Source: Pinguiococcus pyrenoidosus (taxonomy: Eukaryota; Sar; Pinguiophyceae; Pinguiochrysidales; Pinguiochrysidaceae). From it: 17,040 nucleotides of DNA. The number at the start of each line of letters is the position of its first letter. Positions within the stretch are counted from its first letter, which is position 1. The translations under genes were made by a program, and so were the position numbers. Positions 1 to 8,800 of this stretch are shown piece by piece. The notes beneath the pieces are model-generated. The model was not told the DNA's origin and ran no database searches. It saw only the letters and a program-made list of their open reading frames with translations. The stretch lies in contig JAAMXY010000923.1 in the NCBI GenBank assembly GCA_019677205.1, positions 1 through 17,040 of the forward strand, read 5' to 3'.

Positions 1-113
1 ACGGTCACTATAGATTTGGAAAAAGGTACTACAGAGTACTACACGTACCTATGGAGATACTGCAACAGCAGTGCGACGTGTCTGCTCATGCATGAAGACG
101 TCAGTTTTCCGCC

Positions 114-428
114 GTGCCACCAAGGGGATAGAGCATGGGGGGAAAACAGGTGATCGAGCTGGTATTCCAGTTCCTTTTGCAACTTTTTTCGGCTTTATCG
201 GATCATAATTGGATAGATTCAGAAATATTATATTAAAAAAACAATCTGCCCAATTGTTCGTCGATAAGCCAGTACGACAGAGACAATTTTCATTTTGATT
301 TTATGTTCCAGGTTGATAAGATACCGTAAATACAGTCTCTGTCCAAATGAAATGGAATACCACCTTGATCACAGGTCTGAATGGAAAGGACAAGGTGTTT
401 TTCCCCCATGCTCTATCCCCTTGGTGCC
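114..428. repeat. diverged inverted repeat (foldback / MITE-like element)
   Basis: The left arm (about 114-170) reappears in reverse complement at about 352-428. The best part is some 25 bp around the shared core CAAGGGGATAGAGCATGGGG, nearly identical in both arms. A second matching block, with TGATC followed by TGGTATTCCA, lies further in at 151-169 and 353-370. The right arm carries about 22 extra bases between the two blocks, so the arms differ by one indel plus point changes. The roughly 180-bp loop between the arms is AT-rich. This is the layout of a foldback or MITE-like element, but I see no transposase and no clear target-site duplication. A plain inverted duplication is equally possible. 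Confidence 0.6.
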
Positions 429-1272
429 ACCAGCTGCTGTGCCGCTCGCTCGTTTCCGTCAGCCGGAAGCTCCGCAGACCAACCAAACGCGCGTCACGCC
501 GAAGAAGAACAAATCAGCATTGGTGCTTTTATCCGAGATGAAAAATGCACCAATCTCCCTTCACGTTCGACGCGAGGAGAACTTGCGATGCCGACGCAAT
601 TACATAGGGGGATACTCGGGTGGAGTGGTTGGCCATGAGGGATAAAATGATGTGTTTATTTATTTTCACAAAGATAATTTTAGGATGTGAGAAATATCAG
701 TATGATACTGATAAAAATTAAACAGGATAAGGATACAAGTACTGCGGCCATGTCAATCGAATTCACACCCATTGCCACTGGTCAAGAAGCGAGATTCGCG
801 GAACCTGGAAGACTGGTAATTGGTGCGAAGTAGATACTGCATGCGCAAAAAGCGCCAACCCCATCGCGTTATCCTAGATCAACCAATCGTCGATGTCTCC
901 GTTGAGTCCAGCGAGTTCTTTGTTCCGCCATCTTTCGCGTCAACAGAGAACGGAGGATTTAGAAGGAGGTTCGGTAGCGGAACGCGCGTTCGCGCAACTA
1001 ACCCATAGGACGCGTCGATTGCGACGCGAGCTCTCCTTTCCAAAGTGAAAAGCCGACGTTCTGCCTAAAAGCCGATCTTCTCGTCCGCCGCAGAAGTCGC
1101 CTCCACACGCGCCACAGACGTCATCTCGGGTCCTTTCTCCGCCAACGGCCTCCTAGAGACCTGGGCGAGCAAGGTTGCATTGCAAAGTGCAATTCGCCCC
1201 TCTCTGCTGCAAGAACAGCCGCAAAAGCCAGCAAGAACCGTCCTCTCGGGCCTCCCACGCCGCCGACGACCC
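429..1272. other. gene-free stretch upstream of the first gene
   Basis: I see no supported coding region here; the open frames are short and unlike any family I know. The part at about 640-730 is AT-rich and contains the perfect hairpin at 695-713. Closer to the gene the sequence becomes GC-rich, with short palindromes at 981-990 and 1011-1028 (CGCGTCG, 4-nt loop, CGACGCG) and a small one at 1179-1193. The last few hundred bases must hold the promoter and 5' UTR of the gene starting at 1273. No TATA box or other recognisable element can be named with confidence. Confidence 0.45.
695..713. repeat. perfect 9-bp inverted repeat (hairpin)
   Basis: TATCAGTAT, one base, ATACTGATA: a perfect 9-bp stem around a single central base, within an AT-rich stretch about 560 bp before the first gene. 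The near-zero loop suits a protein-binding dyad better than an RNA hairpin. Its role is unknown, and chance occurrence in AT-rich DNA is possible. Confidence 0.4.
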
Positions 1273-2481
1273 ATGTTCCAGTTCAGCTGCGCCAGCTACA
1301 GCAAGCTCCACATCCGGGCCGACATCCGCAGGAACCGCAAGAAGGTCGGCATCAAGCTCTTCGTCGACGCGGGGGACTTCAACATGGAAGAAGTGGCCAT
1401 CGCCCTGTCCGTCCTCGTGCGCCACCGCTGGCCCAAGATCCCCAAGAAGAAGGACTCCATCTACCACCTGCGCTGCCTCTTCGCCACGCTCTTCGAGCTG
1501 AGCGAGAGGGAGGCAGAGCGCCTGTCTCCCAGGAAGATGCTCCAGGTCATCCACGCCCTCAAGGACTGCGTGGAGAACATGCCTGGAGCCACCGCCGTCC
1601 TCGACGACTTCACCGAGGCCAAGCTGGAGGTGGCCGACGAGATCGACCAGGCCAACGACGCGGAGAAGAGGCGGCTCCGCGTGAAGGCCTCGGGCCGCCT
1701 CTCCACGCTCATCAAGCCGCTTCTCACCCAGGCCCGCGAGAGCGGCGTCCTGCACCGCGTCCTGAGCAACGCCGGCAGCCTGTACGAGGATCCCGTCCCG
1801 GAAGACGAGCCAGCGAGGAGTGAGGCCAACGACAGAAACCTTGTGCAGACGCTGCCTCATCCCCAGCTTCGCCTGGCTCTTCCGGGGTGGCCGCTCGCGA
1901 CCGCCATGCAGGGCGAGTTCGTGGTGCAGATGGTGAACGTGCCTTCGCATCCGCTTCAGCATGTCAAGGACGAGGAGGAAGTGCAGCTGACAGCGACCTT
2001 TCAGGCCGTCAGAGAGGAGCCCAAGCCAGCAACCTCTCTGACCGTCGAAGGGGAGCTCAAGCCAGCTGTTCACAACATCAAGGAGGAGCGTCCCGCGCCA
2101 GCCTTCCACGGGCTTAAGGAAGAGGCCAAGCCAAGTGCAGAAGACGCACGAGAAACGATTCCAACCCTCGACGCGTGGACGAGCGATCAGGCCGACTGTC
2201 TTCCCATGTTGGACAACTTCGGAATGATGCAGGAGACCATGCAGAGAACAACATCGGCTGGAGGTGATTTGCTATCAACTGTTTTCGGTGACGACGAAGA
2301 CGACTTCATGTCTCTTGGATTCGTCTTCGAGGGCGACGCCGCTTTTCTGACTTCTCCCTCAAAGGCCCAAATGATGGAGGAGCAAATCGTCTCGACAGTT
2401 GCACCAGCCGTGTTCGAGAAGCTCACCGGATCTAAAGGTCCCTTCAAAGGACTCGGCGAGAAGACGCCTCTCGTGCGATGA
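1273..2481 (+). CDS. hypothetical protein with acidic hydrophobic-Lys-Glu-Glu repeats
   Basis: This is an open frame of 402 codons from the first in-frame ATG. The frame is open further upstream to about 1180, but with no earlier ATG. I do not recognise the family. The N-terminal part (residues 1-170) is basic and mostly helical, with a compact segment around FVDAGDFNMEEVAIALSVL. The C-terminal half is low-complexity and acidic. Residues about 230-290 hold degenerate repeats of the form [VIL]-[KR]-[DE]-E, often followed by KPA: VKDE at 231, VREEPKPA at 246, LKPA at 262, IKEE at 269 and LKEE at 281. Several fit the SUMO-acceptor consensus (hydrophobic-K-x-E). Then follows an Asp/Glu-rich patch (GDDEDDF). 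The basic N-terminus and acidic tail could suit a nuclear regulator, but no DNA-binding fold is visible. No signal peptide or TM segment is seen. Third-position GC falls after about 1810, near the domain change. The gene is convergent with the next one. Confidence 0.75.
   Translation: MFQFSCASYSKLHIRADIRRNRKKVGIKLFVDAGDFNMEEVAIALSVLVRHRWPKIPKKKDSIYHLRCLFATLFELSEREAERLSPRKMLQVIHALKDCVENMPGATAVLDDFTEAKLEVADEIDQANDAEKRRLRVKASGRLSTLIKPLLTQARESGVLHRVLSNAGSLYEDPVPEDEPARSEANDRNLVQTLPHPQLRLALPGWPLATAMQGEFVVQMVNVPSHPLQHVKDEEEVQLTATFQAVREEPKPATSLTVEGELKPAVHNIKEERPAPAFHGLKEEAKPSAEDARETIPTLDAWTSDQADCLPMLDNFGMMQETMQRTTSAGGDLLSTVFGDDEDDFMSLGFVFEGDAAFLTSPSKAQMMEEQIVSTVAPAVFEKLTGSKGPFKGLGEKTPLVR
1960..2139 (+). 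repeat. internal protein repeat, about 5 degenerate units of 11-15 codons
   Basis: Successive units begin with a short hydrophobic-Lys/Arg-Glu-Glu core, and several continue with Lys-Pro-Ala. Examples are VKDEEE, VREEPKPA, ELKPA, IKEERPAP and LKEEAKPS. Unit length varies from 11 to 15 residues, so the array is old or under loose constraint. At the DNA level the units are recognisable around GAGGAG...AAGCCAGC but are not identical. Confidence 0.5.
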
Positions 2482-3063
2482 CAGTGTCTCGCCAGCATGT
2501 ACCCCTACTTCGCTGCGTCGCGAAAGCGATGCCGGCTCGAACCTTTTTTGCCCAGGACGTTCGAGTCGCACTAGACGTCATGCTTGCTGCCGTTTAGATT
2601 GGCTTCCTGGGAGGCTTACGAGGCCATGTGAGCCAAAATGGGCCCGGATTGGATCCTCCAACAGCTTCGAGGCGAACAGCAGCTGCGGCGAAGGCCAACG
2701 ACCGCAAGGTCGTCTCGCCGGAAGCCACCTGGCCGAGAGCCTGTGATCCCCTTTTTGTTTCGGTCGATTGATGGTGTTGGAAGAAGTTCTGTAGGTCATA
2801 GCGGAGAGGTTTCAATGGAGGTGCCGCGTCAGAGTTGCTCAGCTTCAAGCTCGAAGGTCAGCAGCTTGTGCAAGCGAAGTCAGTAGGCAAGTCCTGCCGT
2901 TGACCGAGGGAGGGTTTTGTGCCGGTTTTGCGGGGAAGGTCGTGGAGTCAAGTTTGTGTTCTGTCTGTGCACTTGAGAAATAGAAGCAGAGAGAGACCTC
3001 CCACCAAAAGTTTAAGAGATTCATTGGGGACATACGAGGCTCAACGCGCAGACAGTGTTGGCT
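2482..3063. other. convergent intergenic region, no gene seen
   Basis: This lies between the ends of two convergent genes and therefore holds both 3' UTRs. Short open frames occur on both strands but none has a recognisable motif or convincing splice sites. No AATAAA signal was seen just after either stop codon. Confidence 0.5.
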
Positions 3064-5393
3064 TTACGCTGTGGCCACATCACTCTTCTTCTCGATCATC
3101 ACCTCTTCTCCGGCCAAAATCACCTTCTGCCCTCTGGTGGGCAGCAGCTCGTTCTCGACAAGGTGAATGTAGACCCTCGGATCTACCGCAAAATTCACGT
3201 CGGGCCGACCAGCCCCACAGAAGACGTACTGGAAGTCCAGCAGCGTCCTGTCAAACACCACGATGGTACTTGTGGGAAACCTATCCATCAAGCGAAGAGA
3301 GAGAGCGACGATGAAACAGACTTCGCGCCAAGAGAAAGAACATCCCATGCAACATGGAAAGTCGCGCTTTTCGCACCTGAGCCCAAGGGGACCGATGCAC
3401 CATCGCACTTGGCCGAACTCCTTGACCAGCTCTTTCTCCGGGCACATGCGTATCTTTCCGACGCTGGCGTTCTGCCCCGCCTTGGTCTCGAGGCCGAAAT
3501 GCTCCCAAATCAGCTTCCGCAACGCGCCCACCTCTACTCTCTTCCACAGCGGCAGAACCGCCACGATGGGCACCTGCTTCGGAGCCAGGTTCGCGCCTTC
3601 CATGCGAGCGTCTGGATGGCAGCGGCCGTTCCATCGGAAGGTGATGCTCTTTACCACGCACACCGACATCGCATCGTCCGGCGCCGACAGCGACGCCTGG
3701 TGGATCGGGTCGTCCACGGAGAAGATGATGGGGGCCAGGCCGTCCTTCTTCTCGGACGTCGACTCGGCCCAAACGCGGTAGATCTCCCGCAGGTCCGACG
3801 CGATCTGACCCATCCCCAGCGGCCTCTCGACGGCGTCAAAGCTGTCGTAGTCTCGAATTAACGGGAAGGCCGCGCTGTCCGACCCATCCAGCAGGAGGCT
3901 CAGCTCGGTTGCCACGCTCAGTCTGCTCTTGGAGCGCGACCTCCGGCGTACTTCCTCGAGATTGGCCCACACGCGCGTCAGGTTCGGGTACTCGGTCGCC
4001 TCCATCACCAGCACAGTCGCCACGACGTCTCTGGCCGCCATGACCATCTCGCTGAGCTTGAGCGGCCGCTCGCTCCAGGTCTTCTCGAACTGCACGTCCT
4101 CAAAGGTGAAGCCCGTCTCCTTCTTCACCAGGTCGACCAGAGCGAGCGTTCGGCGCCGCGACGCCGCCTCTGCCTCGCCTCCGAGCATATCCGCAAGCTC
4201 GCGGACCTCCAGCGCGCTGATGGCCGCTTCCAAGACGTCCTGCCAGTTGCGCTCCTCTTCGGCCTTCGTCTCGTCCCCCTCGGCCTTCGTCTCGTCCCCC
4301 TCAGCCTCCTGCCCCAGCGCAGCCGAGACCGTGGAGTGCAGCAGATCAATCAGCTGGCGGGCGTCGTGGCCGACTAGCGGCGTCGTGCTCAGGCACTTGA
4401 TGAAGCTGAGGAGCCGACGTCGCCCACTGCTGTGCTCCAGGAGGCTTTGGACATCTAAGATCAGCACCTGCGCGACCGTGAACGCGTGAGCGGCTTCCCC
4501 CTCCTGGCCAGCGTTTCCGCTCTTCATCTCCCTCAAACAACATGGAACAGACACGGAAAGGACGAACCCAGCGTGGATTACCTCGATGTCGTCGTTGGGG
4601 AGCCAGACGCTGCCGGGCTCTTTCGGCTCCGCTTCGTCCACCGGCATCATCTCCTGCTCCTCATAGGCGCAGAGGAAGTGCGCAAGGCCCTTGCCGCGGA
4701 AGTCCAGCTCGCGATCCAACTCGAAGGCCGGCGAGGACGACGCCACAGGCCAGGCGATCTACAAGGATGCAGTGCGTCGTTTTGGTGAGGTTCTCCTCGT
4801 CATCCACGGTACAGGGTAGACCCCGGCGCTTGCTATCTCGTCAGGAATATTCGAACAAAGCACCGCAGCGCTCTTCGAGTCGTCACCGCGTCCCATGCAC
4901 CGCGAAAGGTGCGGAACAGGACGGATATGATGTGGGCTCTCCGGGTCCGATCCAGAGGCCCTCTCCCCGTGGCTCTTCCGCTTCCCTCCCCGCTGCCTCC
5001 ACATAGACGATGCGAGTGCTGCCACGGCCTTCCAGCCCCATCTCCCGCCATTTGCCCCTCAAGCTCCTGCCGAAACCCCCCGAGACTTCCCGCAGCTGCC
5101 CGCAGTTCTACCTGCAAAAGCTTCAGGCTGTCGTCGCCCTCGGACAGGTCCCACTTGCCCGCCACCGCCACGAAGCCCGCGCGCTGCCAGCGAGGCGTCC
5201 AGACAGCCCGCACCCGCGACGACAGGTCCGTGGGCGCGTCCACCAGCCAACACTGCAGCACGTTGGCCAGGCGTAGCGCCAATGGCACGCCAGTGAGGTC
5301 GTTGCTGTCCCCCTGGCGCGACAGCTTGACGGTGTCGCCGCTGCTAGTGGCCACGTCCTGAGCGGCAGTGAAGCCGCAGAAGCACCACGCCAT
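3064..5393 (-). CDS. degenerate 3'-5' exonuclease (DEDD) plus YbaK/ProX-like domain protein, shorter paralogue
   Basis: Exon model on the minus strand: 5393-5112, 4758-4582, 4467-3377 and 3280-3064. It gives 588 aa, all junctions are GT/AG and the frame is kept throughout. The start ATG sits in an ideal context (GCCACCATGG). Residues about 40-310 align along their length with the exonuclease domain of the gene upstream. However, motif I DAE is A78-G-K80, the motif II Asp is L192 and the motif III Tyr is M296; only D300 of motif III remains, so exonuclease catalysis is probably lost. Helical context such as TWSERPL is kept. Residues about 420-580 resemble YbaK/ProX aminoacyl-tRNA deacylase-like domains: VKSITF with the conserved Lys, IGPLG, then VVFDRTLLDF and CGAGRPDVNF. 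Residues 208-221 carry a duplicated EGDETKA. The role is probably in RNA or tRNA metabolism, perhaps as a binding or regulatory partner of the active paralogue (inference). Confidence 0.8.
4260..4301. repeat. two exact 21-bp tandem units inside the coding exon
   Basis: A 21-bp unit (CGGCCTTCGTCTCGTCCCCC plus T on the + strand) occurs twice in tandem, giving EGDETKA twice in the protein. It lies in the variable linker between motifs II and III of the degenerate exonuclease domain. The intact paralogue has an unrelated Ser/Ala/Asp-rich linker here. It is likely a recent slippage duplication in a tolerant loop. Confidence 0.75.
4759..5111 (-). other. long first intron (353 nt) of the shorter exonuclease/YbaK gene
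   Basis: The donor CAG|GTAGAAC follows the codons for KLLQ and the acceptor TTGTAG|ATCGCC precedes IAWP. The upstream paralogue has an intron at exactly the same place and phase (SILQ | IAWA), only 79 nt long (7695-7773 region). This one is unusually long for the window. I see no extra exon with a counterpart in the paralogue, and no recognisable embedded element. Confidence 0.7.
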
Positions 5394-5838
5394 GGTGGCT
5401 TTCGTTGTGGCGCTGTGGCGCCCAAAAACCCAAAAAAGGAGAGAGCGTGGCGGAGTGCGGAGGTGAAGCTATTGCATATGAAAAGAAGCGTCGGAATGGG
5501 GGGAGTCAACGCCCCTGATTGGTGGAGGGGGACTCAAATGCTGTTCAATTGGAGTAGTCCTGGCCAATGAGAATGGGCGAAGGACAGAGATTCGCTTAGG
5601 TGCAAGTGGTATGGCATGATCAAGAGCGGCGACGGCAATAAATTCTGAGCTGGCGCACCGAGAGATTTTTCTGCGGCGCAGAATCTTTGGTCACATTTTG
5701 CCTGCCTCAGCCTCTCCGAGGGGCTTGAGAAAACGCCGTCCTGCAGTTGGTCTGATGGTGCAAGCGTTGCGTTACAGTGGAGGCAACACCCAAAAGCAGA
5801 CGGGAAAGAAGAGAGAGAAAAGAAATAAAACGCAATCG
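5394..5838. other. intergenic region between the two paralogues
   Basis: It lies between the stop codon of the longer paralogue (5839) and the start codon of the shorter one (5393), both transcribed leftwards. It must contain the 3' end of one and the promoter of the other. On the transcribed strand a pyrimidine-rich tract follows the stop codon (about 5800-5830). No TATA box, polyadenylation signal or coding region could be supported. Confidence 0.45.
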
Positions 5839-8800
5839 TCACGTCTTGAAGACCTGCTCATCTGCGACGACAACGCGCTGGCCCCGAGCTGGCAACACGC
5901 CACGCTCGACCAGCGACTTGTACACTTGGGGCCGGATGGCAAAATTGACCTCGGGAGCGCCGCCGCCACACAGCACGTACTCGGCGTCCAAAATCTCCCG
6001 GTCGAGCACCACAACCGTGCTCGTTGGATACCTTGAGGTCATCAACGCGTCAGACGCACAAGTCGTCAGCCCTCACTGTTCGTCGCATCCCCCAAAAGAC
6101 ACAAAGGCGCTACACGCCAAACCTTACAAACGCGGCCATAGACTTACCGGACGCCCAGCGGGCCTACACAGCCTCGCAACTGGCCAAATTCGGGCACGAG
6201 GTCCTTCTCGGGACACATGCTGACTTTGCCGGGTCCTCCGCCCCCATTCTTCTTGGACGCTGCGCCGTTCGACACTGGAAAATGCTCTGCGAGGAGATCG
6301 CGAAGACCATTGACCTGCACCTTCTTGAAGAGAGGAAGCACGACGATCACGGGCACCTTCTTCAACGGATTCGGCACGCCCTGAAGGCCGTCGTCCGGCG
6401 CGCATCTTCCATTCCACTTGAACGCAATGGTCTTGACCACGAACACGTTCCCAAGCTTCCGTTGAGGGTCGGCCGACGCTTCGCACACGTCGTCCTCGAC
6501 GCGGAACAGCACCTCCGGAAGGCCGACCTCAAGCTGCAGATCCGCATGGATCGACGCCTCGGCGAGCTCACGAACGTCGGAGAGGATCACCTGAGAGCCC
6601 AGTGGACGCGGCTCCTCGGAGACGTCTGCGTAGTGGCGCACAAGAGGATGCCACGGTACCGTCAACTCCGGATCGACTGGACTTCCCACGGCGCCAGCTC
6701 CAATCATTTCGGCGTCGTCGCTCCAGCTCTGGGTAGTGTTCGGATACCCTTGCGACTGCATCGCAAAGACCGTCGCGACTGCGGAGAGCAAAGACCAACA
6801 AACGTGTGAGGCGCCCGGCTGGTCGCAGCTCGATGTTGGCGCTCCTCACCGGCGTCCAGGGAAGCGTAGACGAGCTGGTTCAAGGTGAGGGGACGACCCG
6901 CCCACGCGCTCCGCTGCTGCGACTTGTCTGCAATGGCAACGCGCAGGCATTAGAAGCAGTTCAGCTATGCTTGGAGGCAAGTAAGGACAACAACCGCCAT
7001 ACGACGAACCTAGGGAATAACCAGTGGACATTTCCGTCAGGGCGCTAAGGCCCAGCGTCCGCTTCTTCGTTGTTTCGTTGCTCCTGCAGTCGCAAAGAGC
7101 GCGTTGGTCACGAGCGTGTCAAGGAAAGCATCCCAAGCTTTTCACAGACATACCATCCAAGCATGTCGATCAGCTCCGTGGCTGCACGTCCGGCGGTTGC
7201 AAGCTGCATCGAGGACGATTGCGACACAGCACTGTCCCCCGGCGTGCCGTCCTCGGTGCTATCGCCGGCTGCTGGACTGCTGGCATTCGGCTGTGCGAGG
7301 CTGATGTTGAGCTTGCGCATGTCCTGCCGAACCCCGACACCAACTAGCGGCACAGCATCTACAAGATCCTGGAGGAAAGCACGAAGCGCATCGCACCCAG
7401 CCTCGCTCTCAGCTATGCTCTGCACGTCGATGATGAGAACCTGCGGCGAGACTTCGGTAAGCGACCCTTTGTGGCAGGTCCGGAGCCTCCCGAGGCTGGA
7501 CCGCCAGGATACCTGGATGTCGTCTCTTGCTTCCCACAGCTCCTGCTGCCCTTGACGCTCGCCTTTTGGCGAGCGATGGAGCGAGTTGTCCTCGTAGGAC
7601 GAGAGAAAGTGCGCGAGGGATCGTCCCCTGAGCGCAAGGCTCTCGCCGAGTTCAGCCTGCAGCCGAGGCGAATTGCTGGGAGTCGCCCAAGCAATCTACG
7701 CGAAGCCCAGAGTTCCCCATGCTCAGCAAAAAAGCAGCCAGAAGCCATTCACTTGTCCCCAACGCATTGTTACCTGAAGGATGGACACCGGCGCGTTGCT
7801 CAGATCCGGATTCCACTCCGCGTCGATGCCGACGAAGCCCGAGCGCCGCCAGCCCGGCAGCCAGGGATTCGTCCCTTGCATCGACAAGTCTTGTCCGTTC
7901 TGCACCATCCAAAGGTGTCGAACGTTGGCTCTCGTGAGGCTGAGCAGCGGTCCAGAGATCTCTACGCCGTCTTCGCCAACTGGCACGGCCTTCCGCCTGG
8001 GCCTTCGCGACGCTATCGGAAGCTGAGAAGCATCGTTGAGGAGGTTGAGGAACTCGGCGGGATACAGCTTCTTTCCCAAGTTGACACATATGTCCGAGAT
8101 GCGCGCCGTCGCTTTCGAGAGGGGCTTCCAGTTCAGCCCATCCGGCAGGGCGCGAGTATCGTACGACTGGAAGTTCCGACTTGGGTCATAGCAGCTGCGA
8201 AACACAATCTTGAGGGTCTGCGCATCAACCGAGAAAAGCGACCCGGGCTGGTCGGCCTCGCTCTTCAAGACGTTCAGCACCCAGGTGGCCTCGCTCCACA
8301 TCTTACACTCGGCAAGTGCCAGCAGAAGACCGTCAAGCTTGACGCTCGCGCTGTAGTCCGACGTGCCGTTTGTGGTCGGGACCTCCATGGTTGCGAGCAA
8401 GTCCATCAGTGCCACGCATTCCGACAATCGCCGCCGGGAAACGCTCGAGCTGCCTCCATTCGAGTCGTCATTGACTTCCTCCATGCGGTCTGCATCGGCC
8501 AAGCTATCCTCCATGAATTTGATGGACATGTCCACCAGCAAGACCTTTGTGCGAGCTGCAGTTGAAGGAAGGATCGTTCGAAACGACGGATGGCGGGCGA
8601 GCTTGAGCAAGACGCTGACATCCAACACCTCGTCTGCGCCGGGCGGTAGAACTTCCTCCGACGACGCAGACGCCTCTGTAAGGTCCACAGAAGCGCTTGC
8701 GGACAGAGTCGCAAGTAGCAGGGAGCTCAGCGTCTGCCACATTCAATATGACAGGGACGATAAGTCCTGGCGGAATGACACCATTCATGTTCTGCAGATC

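Noticed and set aside
1821-1910. A possible intron in the first gene (GTGAGG ... GCCATGCAG)
   Set aside because: The donor and acceptor are in different phases, so splicing would shift the frame, whereas the unspliced frame stays open.
1153-2109. A 318-codon minus-strand open frame opposite the first gene
   Set aside because: It is a Leu/His/Gly/Val-rich composition typical of an antisense shadow. The + strand frame has an ATG and a structured repeat pattern in its protein.
2520-2575. Possible tRNA T-arm (GGTTCGAGCC on the minus strand)
   Set aside because: No acceptor stem, anticodon arm or D-arm could be paired around it.
3064-4746. A 560-residue protein starting at 4746
   Set aside because: It starts at GTG and reads through two in-frame introns. 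The paralogue alignment and splice sites show that coding enters at 4758 from an exon ending at 5112.
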